NCBI RefSeq assembly: GCF_030158565.1
Contig: NZ_JAOASQ010000047.1
Span: 1-42,351 of the forward strand
Reading direction: 5' to 3'
DNA from: Limnohabitans sp.
Lineage (GTDB): Bacteria > Pseudomonadota > Gammaproteobacteria > Burkholderiales > Burkholderiaceae_C
DNA: 42,351 nucleotides
Shown: piece after piece, positions 25,512 through 34,410 of the stretch
Numbering within the stretch: the stretch's first letter is position 1
Layout: each line of letters opens with the position of its first letter
The notes under the pieces: generated by a model
Database searches by the model: none
Seen by the model: only the letters and a program-made list of their open reading frames with translations
Told to the model about the DNA's origin: nothing
Made by a program: the position numbers and the translations under genes

Positions 25512-26699
25512 ATGGCCACCCACAAGAACACCTTCAACTGGGAAGACCCCTTTGACCTGAGCGCCCAATTGACCGACGACGAGCGACAGGTCAGCGAGGC
25601 CGCCCGCGCCTATTGCCAGGAACGCCTCTTGCCTCGCGTCAAAGACGCCTTTCTTAATGAGACCACCGACCGCGCCATCTTCACCGAGATGGGTGAGCTG
25701 GGCCTCTTGGGTGCCACCATCCCCGAGCAATACGGCGGTGCGGGCCTCAACTACGTCTGCTACGGCCTGGTCGCTCGCGAAGTCGAACGCGTGGATTCGG
25801 GCTACCGTTCCATGATGAGCGTGCAGTCGTCGCTGGTGATGGTGCCGATCAACGAATTTGGCACCGAAGCGCAAAAGCAGAAATACCTGCCCAAGCTGGC
25901 GCGTGGTGAGTGGGTCGGCTGCTTTGGCCTGACGGAACCCAACCACGGTTCCGACCCTGGCAGCATGATCACCCGCGCCAAGAAAGTGCCCGGCGGCTAC
26001 AGCCTGTCTGGCGCCAAGATGTGGATCACCAACAGCCCGATCGCCGACGTCTTCGTGGTCTGGGCCAAGGACGATGGCGGCCAGATCCGCGGCTTCATTT
26101 TGGAAAAAGGCTGGAAGGGTTTGAGCGCTCCTGCTGTGCACGGCAAAGTGGGCCTGCGTGCCTCCATCACCGGCGAGATCGTCATGGACGAAGTCTTCTG
26201 CCCTGAAGAAAACGCCTTCCCCGAAGTGCGCGGCCTCAAAGGCCCCTTCACTTGCCTGAACAGCGCCCGCTACGGCATCGCTTGGGGCGCTCTGGGCGCT
26301 GCCGAAGACTGCTACGCCCGCGCCCGCCAATACGTGATGGACCGCCAGCAATTTGGCCGCCCCTTGGCTGCCAACCAGCTCATCCAGAAAAAGCTGGCCG
26401 ACATGCTGACCGAAATCAGCCTGGGCCTGCAGGGCTGCTTGCGCTTGGGCCGCATGAAGGACGAAGGCACGGCCTCGGTGGACCTGACCTCCATCCTCAA
26501 ACGCAACAGCTGCGGCAAGGCGCTGGACATTGCCCGCCTGGCCCGCGACATGATGGGCGGCAACGGCATCAGCGCCGAATACGGCGTGGCGCGTCACCTG
26601 GTGAACCTGGAAGTGGTCAACACCTACGAAGGCACGCACGACGTGCACGCCTTGATCTTGGGACGCGCCATCACGGGCATCCCGGCATTCGCCAATTGA
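25512..26699 (+). CDS. gcdH: Glutaryl-CoA dehydrogenase
   Basis: A 395-residue FAD-dependent acyl-CoA dehydrogenase that converts glutaryl-CoA to crotonyl-CoA and CO2, in lysine, tryptophan and aromatic acid breakdown. The signature [15 protein letters not shown] and the segment [18 protein letters not shown] are present. The catalytic base is E373 in [20 protein letters not shown]; that block is diagnostic for GCDH among acyl-CoA dehydrogenases. AAGGAGA at 25499-25505 sets the start. It is a single gene, ended by the intrinsic terminator at 26721-26740, with a LysR gene divergent. No gcdG CoA-transferase is beside it, unlike in some pseudomonads. Confidence 0.95.
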   Translation: MATHKNTFNWEDPFDLSAQLTDDERQVSEAARAYCQERLLPRVKDAFLNETTDRAIFTEMGELGLLGATIPEQYGGAGLNYVCYGLVAREVERVDSGYRSMMSVQSSLVMVPINEFGTEAQKQKYLPKLARGEWVGCFGLTEPNHGSDPGSMITRAKKVPGGYSLSGAKMWITNSPIADVFVVWAKDDGGQIRGFILEKGWKGLSAPAVHGKVGLRASITGEIVMDEVFCPEENAFPEVRGLKGPFTCLNSARYGIAWGALGAAEDCYARARQYVMDRQQFGRPLAANQLIQKKLADMLTEISLGLQGCLRLGRMKDEGTASVDLTSILKRNSCGKALDIARLARDMMGGNGISAEYGVARHLVNLEVVNTYEGTHDVHALILGRAITGIPAFAN

Positions 26700-26720
26700 G
26701 CGCCAAGCTCAAGCACACTC

Positions 26721-26740
26721 AGGGGCTTCGGCCCCTTTTT
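26721..26740 (+). terminator. Rho-independent terminator after gcdH
   Basis: Stem AGGGGC/GCCCCT closed by a TTCG tetraloop and followed by TTTT, 21 bases after the gcdH stop. It is a canonical intrinsic terminator with a very stable loop. Confidence 0.93.
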
Positions 26741-26804
26741 CTTGACCTGCGATTGACCTTCTTGTGTGGGCCACCGGCTTGACGCGCATCAGGTCAGCCA
26801 CTAC

Positions 26805-26830
26805 ATTACTAACCAGTCAGTCATTAGCCA
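26805..26830. promoter_or_regulatory. Putative TetR operator ahead of the efflux operon
   Basis: An AT-richer segment containing CTAACCAGTCAGTCATTAG lies just upstream of the TetR coding start. The outer CTAA/TTAG bases are inverted, and the core resembles the ACTGACTGGTTAG-type operators seen before TetR-RND operons. Its position fits repression of the whole operon by its first gene. The symmetry is imperfect, and the assignment rests on resemblance and position. Confidence 0.45.
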
Positions 26831-26840
26831 ACTGGTTTGT

Positions 26841-27482
26841 GTGAACACCGAAGCATCCGCCCCCCATAAACGCGAACGCCGCAAACAAGACCGCCCCGGA
26901 GAACTCCTGGAGGCGGCTTTGGACTTGTTCGTCGAAAAAGGCTTTGCCGCCACCCGCGTGGAAGAAGTGGCCGCCCGTGCGGGGGTGTCCAAAGGCACTT
27001 TGTTCTTGTACTTCCCCAGCAAAGAAGACCTGTTCAAGGCCGTGGTGCGCGAAAACGTGGTGGCCCCTGTGACGCAAGGCGCAGCCGAGGTGGCGCAGTT
27101 TCAAGGCCCCACGGGTGAATTGCTCGAATGGATGCTGCTCCAATGGTGGCACCGGTATGGCGCCACCAAGGCTTCCGGCATTTCCAAGCTGGTGATGAGC
27201 GAGGCGAGTAATTTTCCTGAATTGGCTGCTTTTTACCGCCAGGAAGTGATCGAGCCCGGACAGGCCCTGGTGCGCTTTGCGCTGCAAAGAGGCATTGATC
27301 GGGGCGAGCTGCGCCCCATGAACATCGAGTTGGCGCTGCATTCCGTCATGGCGCCGCTGCTGTTTTTGGTCATGTGGAAACACTCCATGGGCCCATGCAG
27401 CCCGCAGACCGAACAAATCAACCCTGAACAATTCATTTCCCAACACGCCCAGTTGCTGGTGCGTGGTTTGTCTACTTCTTGA
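26841..27482 (+). CDS. TetR/AcrR-family transcriptional regulator of the RND operon
   Basis: About 213 residues. The N-terminal helix-turn-helix includes TRVEEVAARAGVSKGTLFLY followed by FPSKEDLF, the classic TetR motif, preceded by a basic stretch (HKRERRKQDRPGELLEAALD). The C-terminal half is an effector-binding helical domain. I place the start at GTG 26841, because upstream in-frame codons cover the likely operator; the frame is open back to 26766. It is separated from the RND adaptor gene by 6 bases and probably represses the operon. Confidence 0.85.
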   Translation: MNTEASAPHKRERRKQDRPGELLEAALDLFVEKGFAATRVEEVAARAGVSKGTLFLYFPSKEDLFKAVVRENVVAPVTQGAAEVAQFQGPTGELLEWMLLQWWHRYGATKASGISKLVMSEASNFPELAAFYRQEVIEPGQALVRFALQRGIDRGELRPMNIELALHSVMAPLLFLVMWKHSMGPCSPQTEQINPEQFISQHAQLLVRGLSTS

Positions 27483-27488
27483 TCTGCC

Positions 27489-28610
27489 ATGAAAAAAACA
27501 ACCATCTGGATCTTGTCGGGTGTGGCCATCGCTGTGCTGGTGGCCGGAGGCGCCCGTGTACTGAGTCAGCGCAAGGCCGCCAACAGCCCCACTGCCACGG
27601 CCGTGAGCACGCCAGTGCTGGAGTTGGCCAACGCCGATGTCTTCACCGTCAAAACCCAAGCCCTGGCCTTGGGCCTGCCGGTGTCCGGCGCACTCAAAGC
27701 CACGCAAAGCGCCTTCATCAAGGCCCGCGTGGCCGGTGAACTGGTGGCCTTGACCGTGCGCGAAGGCGATGCCGTGCAAGCGGGCCAAGTGGTGGCCCGC
27801 GTAGACCCCACCGAATACCAGGCACGCCAACGTCAGGCCCAGCAGCAAGCCGATTCGGCCAAAGCGCAGGTGGACATTGCCCAGCGCCAATACGACAACA
27901 ACAAGGCCTTGGTGGACCAAGGCTTCATCTCGCAAACCGCGCTCATCACCTCGCAAGCCAGCCTGAACGGTGCGAAGGCCACTTACATGGCCGCCCTGGC
28001 TGCGCTGGATGTGACCAACAAGGCGCTGGACGATGCCAACTTGAAAGCACCTTTTTCTGGCCAGATTGCCCAGCGCCTGACACAAGCCGGTGAGCGCGTG
28101 GCCATCGATGCCCGCATCGTCGAGATCGTCAACCTCTCACAGCTCGAACTCGAAGCCGCCTTGCCCGCCAACGATGCCGCCCAAGTGCGTGTGGGCATGA
28201 AGGCCCAACTGAACATCGAAGGCGTGGGCCAGCCGGTCGAGGCCCGTGTGTTGCGCATCAACCCCAGCGCCCAGGCGGGCAGCCGCAGCGTGTTGGTGTA
28301 CTTGGGCGTGTCGGGGCGCGAGGGCTTGCGCCAGGGCCTGTTTGCCGAAGGCGCCTTGGGCACCCAGACCGTGCAGGCCATGGCCGTGCCGGTGAGCAGT
28401 GTGCGCACCGACAAGCCGCAGCCTTATGTGCAAGTGTTGGAGAACAAGGCCGTCAAGCATGTGCCCGTCAAAACCGGTGCGCGCACCGAAGTTCAAGGAC
28501 TGGCCATGGTGGCCGTCGAAGGTTTGACCGAAGGCACGCAAGTGCTGGCGGCCAGTGCAGGGGCGGTGCGTGAAGGCGTGCAGCTCAAGTTCACGGCTGC
28601 GGCTCAGTAA
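27489..28610 (+). CDS. RND efflux periplasmic adaptor subunit (membrane fusion protein)
   Basis: A 373-residue HlyD/AcrA-type adaptor. It has an N-terminal membrane anchor (about 6-24), a barrel-sandwich (lipoyl) half-motif VAGELVALTVREGDAVQAGQ (about 80-99), then an alpha-helical hairpin rich in Q and A (about 107-165). The second lipoyl half is LKAPFSGQIAQRLTQAGERV, followed by the beta-barrel and membrane-proximal domains. There is no lipobox Cys, so it is anchored by the uncleaved helix or cleaved as soluble. It would link the inner-membrane pump encoded next to the TolC-like channel encoded at 32869-34221. Confidence 0.92.
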   Translation: MKKTTIWILSGVAIAVLVAGGARVLSQRKAANSPTATAVSTPVLELANADVFTVKTQALALGLPVSGALKATQSAFIKARVAGELVALTVREGDAVQAGQVVARVDPTEYQARQRQAQQQADSAKAQVDIAQRQYDNNKALVDQGFISQTALITSQASLNGAKATYMAALAALDVTNKALDDANLKAPFSGQIAQRLTQAGERVAIDARIVEIVNLSQLELEAALPANDAAQVRVGMKAQLNIEGVGQPVEARVLRINPSAQAGSRSVLVYLGVSGREGLRQGLFAEGALGTQTVQAMAVPVSSVRTDKPQPYVQVLENKAVKHVPVKTGARTEVQGLAMVAVEGLTEGTQVLAASAGAVREGVQLKFTAAAQ

Positions 28611-28622
28611 AAGGCACTCAGC

Positions 28623-31600
28623 ATGTGGTTCACCCGTGTCAGTCTGAAAAACCCCGTCTTCGCCACCATGGTCATGCTGGCCTTGGTGGTGTTGGGCTTG
28701 TTTGCCTACCAGCGCCTCAAAGTTGACCAGTTCCCCAACATCGACTTTCCGGTGGTGGTGATCAGCACCGAATACCCCGGCGCATCGCCCGAAATTGTGG
28801 AAAGCGAAGTCTCCAAAAAGATCGAGGAAGGCGTCAACTCGATCGCCGGCATCAACGCCCTGACCTCGCGCAGCTACGAAAACCAGTCGGTCGTCGTGAT
28901 CGAATTCCAGCTGCACATCGACGGCCGCAAGGCCGCCGAAGACGTGCGCGAAAAAGTCGCGTCCATCCGCCCCAGTCTGCGCACCGAAGTCAAGGAACCC
29001 AAGGTGCTGCGCTTTGACCCCTCCAGCAAAGCCATCTGGTCGCTGGCCGTGGTGCCGGACACCACCCAGGCCAAAGTGCCCACCGCGGTGGAGATGACCA
29101 ACTGGTCCGAGCAAGTCCTCAAAAAGCGCCTGGAAAACGTGCGCGGTGTGGGCTCGGTCACCCTGGTGGGCGGCACGCGCCGCGAGATCAATCTGTATTT
29201 ACAGCCTTCGGCCATGGAAGCGCTGGGCATCACCGCCGACCAGGTGGTGGCCGCCGTGCGCGCTGAAAACCAGGACCTGCCCGTGGGCGCGATCCGCTCG
29301 CTCGAGCAAGAGCGCATGGTGCAGGTCGAGTCGCGCATGAAGCGCCCCGAAGACTTTGGTCAGATCATCGTGGCCCGCAAAGGCGGCTCGCCGGTGCGCC
29401 TGTCGCAAGTGGCCACCGTGCAGGATGGCGCGCAAGAAGTTGACTCCCTGGCGCTCTACAACGGCCAGCGCACCTTGCTTTTGTCGGTGCAAAAGTCGCA
29501 AGATGAAAACACCATCCAGGTGATCGACGGCTTGGTCAAGACCGTGGCCGAACTGCAAAAACAGCTGCCACCTGGCTTGCGTCTGGAGCCCATCACCGAC
29601 AGCTCGCGCCCCATCCGTGTGGCGGTGGACAACGTGCGCCGCACCCTGATCGAAGGCGCCATCCTGACGGTGCTGATCGTGTTCCTGTTCCTGAACTCCT
29701 GGCGCTCCACCGTGATCACCGGCTTGACGCTGCCGATCTCGCTGATCGGCACCTTCATGTTCATGAACATGTTCGGCTTCACCATCAACATGATCACCCT
29801 GATGGCCCTGTCGCTGTGCGTGGGCCTGCTGATCGACGACGCCATCGTGGTGCGCGAGAACATCGTGCGCCATGTGCAGATGGGCAAGAACGCCTATGAC
29901 GCCTCGATGGAAGGCACCTAGGAAATCGGCCTGGCGGTGCTGGCCACCACCTTGTCCATCGTGGCGGTGTTTTTGCCGATCGGCTTCATGGAAGGCATCA
30001 TCGGCAAGTTCTTCCACGAGTTCGGCATCACCATCGTGGCGGCCGTGGGCATCTCGATGTTTGTGAGCTTCACACTCGACCCCATGCTCTCGAGCATCTG
30101 GCACGACCCCAGCATCGAAGAACACGGCAAGCACCACGCCCCTGTGACCCTTTACGACAAAACCATTGGCCGTGTGACCCACTGGTTTGACACGGGTACC
30201 GACAAGCTGTCCGACGGCTACCAAAAAATCCTGGCCTGGTCGCTGGTGCACAAACGCAAGACCGTGTTGATGGCCATTGGCGTGTTCGTGACCAGCATCT
30301 TCATGGTGCCGCTCTTGGGCACCGAGTTCGTGCCCAAGGCCGACTTTTCCGAAACCTCGGTGAACTTCCAGACGCCCGTGGGCAGTTCGCTGGAAGCCAC
30401 CGAAGCCAAAGCGCGCCAGGTCGAAAGCATCATCCGGGAGTTCCCCGAGGTGCGCTACACCGTGGCCACGCTCAACACCGGCAACGCGCTGGGCAAAAAC
30501 AACGCCAGCATCTATGTGCGCCTGGTCAACCGCAAAGACCGCCAACGCAGCGTGGACCAGATGTCGGCCACCCTGCGTGAACGCTTGCAGCAAGTGCCTG
30601 GCATCACCGTCACGCATGCCGGTTTGCTCGACAGCGTGGGCGGCAACAAGCAAATCGAATTTTCCATCCAAGGCCCGGACCAGCGCGAACTGGAACGCCT
30701 GACCCTGCAGGCCATGGACAAGCTGCGCGCCATCCCTGGCTTGGTCGATCTGGACTCCAGCGTCAAAGCCAACAAACCCACCATCGGGGTGAGGGTGCTC
30801 ACCACCTCAGCGTCTGATCTGGGTCTGGGCACGGCCCAACTGGCCGGACCGCTGCGCACCTTGGTGGCCGGGCAAACCGTGGGCAACTGGCGCGCCCCCG
30901 ATGACCAAACCTACGATGTGAACGTGCGCCTGTCGCCCGATGCCCGCAACAATATGCAGGACCTGGAGCGCCTGCCCTTTGCGCTCAACGCGGCCGACGG
31001 CAGCACCCGCATCGTGCGCCTGGGCCAGGTGGCCAAGGTCAGCGAGAGCACCGGCTCCAACCAGATCAACCGCCGTGACCTGACCCGCGAGGTGGCCATC
31101 AACGCCAACGTTTACAACCGTGCGGCAGGCCAAGTCTCGGGCGACATCAAGACGGTCATGGAAGGCCTGAACTTGCCCCCGGGCTACCGCTTCCAGTTCG
31201 GCGGCTCCACCAAAAACATGGCCGAGTCCTTTGGCTACGCCCTGTCCGCCCTGGCGCTGGCCGTGATCTTCATCTACATGATCCTGGCCAGCCAGTTCAA
31301 GAGCTTTTTGCAACCCTTGGCCCTGATGACCGCCCTGCCCCTGACGCTGATCGGCGTGGTGCTGGCCCTGATGCTGTTCCGCTCGACCTTGTCGATGTTC
31401 TCCATCATCGGCGTGATCATGCTGATGGGCCTGGTCACTAAAAACGCGATCTTGCTGGTGGACTTTGCCATCCGCGCGCGTGAAGAAGGCATGGAACGCA
31501 GCGAAGCCCTGCTGATGGCCGCCAAAGTGCGTTTGCGGCCCATCTTGATGACCACGCTGGCCATGATTTTCGGCATGGTGCCCTTGGCGTTTGCCATGAC

Positions 31601-31784
31601 CGAGGGCTCCGAGCAGCGCGCCCCCATGGGCCAGGCTGTGATCGGTGGTGTGATCACCTCCTCTTTGTTGACGCTGGTGGTCGTACCGGTGGTGTATTGC
31701 TACATGGACGACCTGGCGCAGTGGCTGCGCCGCAAAGCCGGTCTGGCACCAGCCCGTCAGGGCGCAGTCGGATCAGCCCAGTAA
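28623..31784 (+). pseudogene. RND efflux pump permease (AcrB/HAE1 type) interrupted by an in-frame amber codon
   Basis: One continuous reading frame of 1054 codons encodes an AcrB-like proton-driven pump except for TAG at codon 433 (29919-29921). The N-terminal part (432 residues) holds TM1, the first porter loop, TM2-TM4 and the proton-relay pair D405/D406 in GLLIDDAIVV. The downstream part resumes at once with [19 protein letters not shown] and runs through the second porter loop to TM12, including [12 protein letters not shown]. No frameshift or deletion is visible and the protein is otherwise well conserved. The break falls in the cytoplasmic loop between TM4 and TM5, so each part alone should be inactive as a pump. 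A recent nonsense mutation, a sequencing error, or read-through by an amber suppressor could explain it. Confidence 0.88.
29919..29921 (+). other. In-frame amber (TAG) codon in the RND pump gene
   Basis: The context is GAAGGCACC-TAG-GAAATCGGC, that is EGT-stop-EIG. Intact relatives carry a variable residue between GT and EIG. CAG (Gln) or AAG (Lys) would each need a single base change to become TAG. No recoding element such as a stem-loop is obvious around the stop. Confidence 0.95.
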
Positions 31785-31823
31785 AATCAAACCCATATTG
31801 GAAAACCCCTCAGGAGTAAAAAA

Positions 31824-32483
31824 ATGGATCTGAACCAGGCCCGCTTCAACATGATCGAACAGCAAATCCGCCCTTGGGAAGTGCTGGACCCGCAAGTGCT
31901 GGACTTGTTGTCGGTGGTTCGCCGCGAAGACTTCGCCCCCCTGGCCCACAAGGCCCTGGCGTTTGTGGACATGGAAATCCCCCTGGGCGCCGCCGCCAAC
32001 CAGGTCATGCTGGCCCCCCGCGTGCAAGCCCGACTGCTGCAAGAGCTGGCACTGAAGAAGACCGACAAAGTGCTCGACATCGGCACCGGCTCCGGTTTCA
32101 TGGCCGCCCTGATGGCCCACCAGGCCGCCAGCGTGCTGAGTCTGGAGACCGATGCCAGCCTGGCGGCGCAGGCCCAAGCCAATTTGCAAAAAGCTGGTGC
32201 GACCAACGTCAGCGTGCGCGTGGCCGATGGCAGCCAGGGTGCTACTGCCGATGGTCCCTTCGACGCGATCTTGCTCAATGGCTCGGTGGCCCAGGTGCCC
32301 ACAGCCTTGCTGCAACAACTCAAGGTGGGCGGCCGTCTGGTGGCCATCGTGGGCGACGAACCCATGATGCGCGCCACCGTGGTCACCCGCAGCAGCGACA
32401 GCAGTTTCACCACCACCGAGCCCTGGGACTGCAATGCCCCTCGCTTGAACGGTTTCACCGAGCCTTCGCGCTTCGCATTCTGA
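31824..32483 (+). CDS. pcm: Protein-L-isoaspartate O-methyltransferase family protein
   Basis: A 219-residue class I SAM-dependent methyltransferase. The N-terminal block MDLNQARFNMIEQQIRPW and VDMEIPLG resemble Pcm. SAM motif I is VLDIGTGSG at 83-91, and the motif for the acceptor strand is FDAILLNGS near 150. Pcm repairs isoaspartyl damage in proteins; this betaproteobacterial group, found beside rhodanese and tolC genes, is diverged from E. coli Pcm, so the substrate could differ. AGGAG at 31812-31816 precedes the ATG. It lies 39 bases after the RND gene and 5 bases before the rhodanese gene. Confidence 0.82.
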   Translation: MDLNQARFNMIEQQIRPWEVLDPQVLDLLSVVRREDFAPLAHKALAFVDMEIPLGAAANQVMLAPRVQARLLQELALKKTDKVLDIGTGSGFMAALMAHQAASVLSLETDASLAAQAQANLQKAGATNVSVRVADGSQGATADGPFDAILLNGSVAQVPTALLQQLKVGGRLVAIVGDEPMMRATVVTRSSDSSFTTTEPWDCNAPRLNGFTEPSRFAF

Positions 32484-32488
32484 ACACC

Positions 32489-32818
32489 ATGCAACAGATC
32501 ACACCTGCACAACTGAACGACTGGGCTGCACAGCAAGCGAGCCGCCCCGTGCTGCTGGACGTGCGGGATGCCTGGGAACTGCAGACCGCCAGTGCCCGGC
32601 CCGACAGCCTGGACCTGGTGCACATGCCCATGCAGACCATCCCGGGGCGCCTGGACGAGTTGGACCGGTCACGCCCCATGGCTTGCCTGTGCCACCACGG
32701 TGCGCGCAGCCAGCAGGTGGCCCACTTCCTGGCCCAACAAGGCTTTGAGGTGGTCAATGTGGCCGGTGGCATCCATGCCTGGTCACTGCAAGTAGACCCC
32801 ACTGTGCCCGTGTATTGA
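32489..32818 (+). CDS. Single-domain rhodanese sulfurtransferase
   Basis: A 109-residue rhodanese domain. VLLDVRDAWEL is at 21-31, and the active-site loop CHHGARS starts at C68, the sulfur-carrying cysteine (another Cys at 66). The C-terminal VVNVAGGIHAWS is the usual end of the domain. Such GlpE-like proteins transfer sulfane sulfur to thiol acceptors. The start ATG at 32489 follows the pcm stop by 5 bases. An in-frame extension upstream lies over pcm in another frame and is not coding. Confidence 0.9.
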   Translation: MQQITPAQLNDWAAQQASRPVLLDVRDAWELQTASARPDSLDLVHMPMQTIPGRLDELDRSRPMACLCHHGARSQQVAHFLAQQGFEVVNVAGGIHAWSLQVDPTVPVY

Positions 32819-32868
32819 TGCCCGTTCATTGCGCTTCGCCTATTCACCGGATTTCAAGAAAGCCCCCC

Positions 32869-34221
32869 ATGCAGCACCAACGCTCCAACCCCGCCTTGTT
32901 CAAGTGCCTGCCCTTGGCAGCGCTCCTGTCGTTGGCCTTTGCCTGCAACAGCCACGCACAAAGTCTGGTCGACATGTACGAGATGGCCAAGGGCTTTGAC
33001 GCAGGGTACCAATCGGCAAAATCACAATTCTTGGCCAACCAGGCCAAAGCGGATCAAGGCAAGGCGGCTTTGTTGCCCACGGTGAACCTCAGCGGGGGAG
33101 CGACACGCTCGAATCGGGAAATCACACCTCAAACAACGTCCGATTACAGCTACACCACACAAACGGCCGGCATCAATGCCAGCCAACCACTTTATCGCCC
33201 AGGCAATCTGGCGACCTACCAGCAAAGCCAAAAGACTCTGGAGATCGCACAAGCGGCCTTGAATCAAGCTGAGCAAGACCTGATCGTGCGGACCACACAG
33301 GCTTACTTCGAAGTCTTGGCTGCTCAGCAAAGCCTGACCTTTGTGCAAGCGCAAAAAGCAGCGGTGGCTGAGCAATTGGCCAGCGCCAAACGCAATTTTG
33401 AAGTCGGCACCTCCACCATCACCGACACCCGTGAAGCCCAAGCGCGCTACGACTTGGTGACCGCTCAGGAAATTGCAGCAGACAACGACCTGCGCGTGAA
33501 AAAAGTGGCCCTTGAGTTGCTGGTCGGCAAGTCCGATGCCAAGCCTTTGAGCCTGTCACCTCAAGCCAGCTTGCCACCGGTCACAGGCTCCGGTCCTGAA
33601 GAATGGATAGCGCAAGGTGAGCAATCACACCCGGCCATTCAGCAAGCGCGCACCGCCTTGGAGATTGCCAAACTTGAGACGGCCAAAGCTGAAGCCGGCC
33701 ATAAACCCACGGTGGATTTCACCTTGGGTTACAACGCGCAAAGAAACATCAACGGTTTGGCAACCACATTCACAGGCAGCACCAACCAATTCAACATCGC
33801 CAGCGCTGGCATCACCGCCAACATGCCCCTGTTTGCCGGTTTTGCCACCCAAAACCGCATCCGCGAAACCTTGGCCCTGGAAGACAAAGCCCGCAGCGAT
33901 CTGGAAGGCGCTCAGCGTCAAATCGCGCAAGCGACACGCACCGCCTATCTGGGCCTGCAGTCGGGTCTGGGTCAGGTCAAAGCCTTGCAAGCGGCAGAAG
34001 CCTCCAGCCAAGCAGCACTGGACGCCAACAAGCTGGGCTACCAGGTGGGTGTGCGCATCAACATCGATGTGCTCAACAGCCAAAGCCAGCTGTACCAGAC
34101 CAAGCGTGATCTGGCCAAAGCCCGCTATGACGTCCTGCTCGGCCAGCTCAAGCTGCGCCAGGCCAGCGGCACACTCAAGGCCGAAGACCTGCAAAGCATC
34201 AACGCCTTGTTGCAGAAATAA
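32869..34221 (+). CDS. tolC: TolC-family outer-membrane channel protein
   Basis: A 450-residue outer-membrane efflux protein. The signal peptide (hydrophobic LPLAALLSLAFA) is probably cleaved after SHAQ near residue 32. Two repeated OEP domains follow, with long heptad-rich helices (for example QSAKSQFLANQAKADQGKAA and SYTTQTAGINASQPLYRPGN), which is the TolC/type I secretion architecture. It should act as the exit duct for the RND adaptor and pump in the same gene cluster. It follows the rhodanese gene by 50 bases and ends in a terminator-like hairpin at 34241-34283. Confidence 0.92.
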   Translation: MQHQRSNPALFKCLPLAALLSLAFACNSHAQSLVDMYEMAKGFDAGYQSAKSQFLANQAKADQGKAALLPTVNLSGGATRSNREITPQTTSDYSYTTQTAGINASQPLYRPGNLATYQQSQKTLEIAQAALNQAEQDLIVRTTQAYFEVLAAQQSLTFVQAQKAAVAEQLASAKRNFEVGTSTITDTREAQARYDLVTAQEIAADNDLRVKKVALELLVGKSDAKPLSLSPQASLPPVTGSGPEEWIAQGEQSHPAIQQARTALEIAKLETAKAEAGHKPTVDFTLGYNAQRNINGLATTFTGSTNQFNIASAGITANMPLFAGFATQNRIRETLALEDKARSDLEGAQRQIAQATRTAYLGLQSGLGQVKALQAAEASSQAALDANKLGYQVGVRINIDVLNSQSQLYQTKRDLAKARYDVLLGQLKLRQASGTLKAEDLQSINALLQK

Positions 34222-34240
34222 ACAGCTGCGCTCAGCCCTC

Positions 34241-34283
34241 AGCCCTGTCAGTCCTCACCGGTTGGCAGGGCTGAACTGTTTTT
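34241..34283 (+). terminator. Probable rho-independent terminator after tolC
   Basis: A 7-base stem AGCCCTG (34241-34247) and CAGGGCT (34266-34272) with a loop of 18 bases is followed by GAACTG and TTTTT, 19 bases after the stop. The loop is long, so strength is uncertain. The rest of the gap to 34410 shows no gene; a weak GCACGCC/GGCGTGC inverted pair lies at 34287-34293 and 34337-34343. Confidence 0.65.
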
Positions 34284-34410
34284 GCGGCACGCCGTGGCCA
34301 CGCTTGGCTCGCCATGACAAATCCCGGTACTTGCATGGCGTGCGCTTCAGCTCAAAGCCTGGCGCCGACTGGGGGCCTCAGCAGGCCCATATTGGGATGA
34401 AGCCGCCGCG

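Noticed and set aside
29911..29936. A programmed recoding signal around the amber codon
   Set aside because: No convincing stem-loop, slippery sequence or selenocysteine/pyrrolysine element is visible around the TAG; mutation or error is simpler.
29199..30671. 490-residue frame antisense to the RND pump
   Set aside because: It is a His/Asp-rich shadow of the pump coding strand without a domain; it does not explain the amber codon.
34287..34343. Inverted pair GCACGCC/GGCGTGC after tolC as a structural element
   Set aside because: Arms are only 7 bases with a 43-base loop; chance occurrence is likely in GC-rich DNA.
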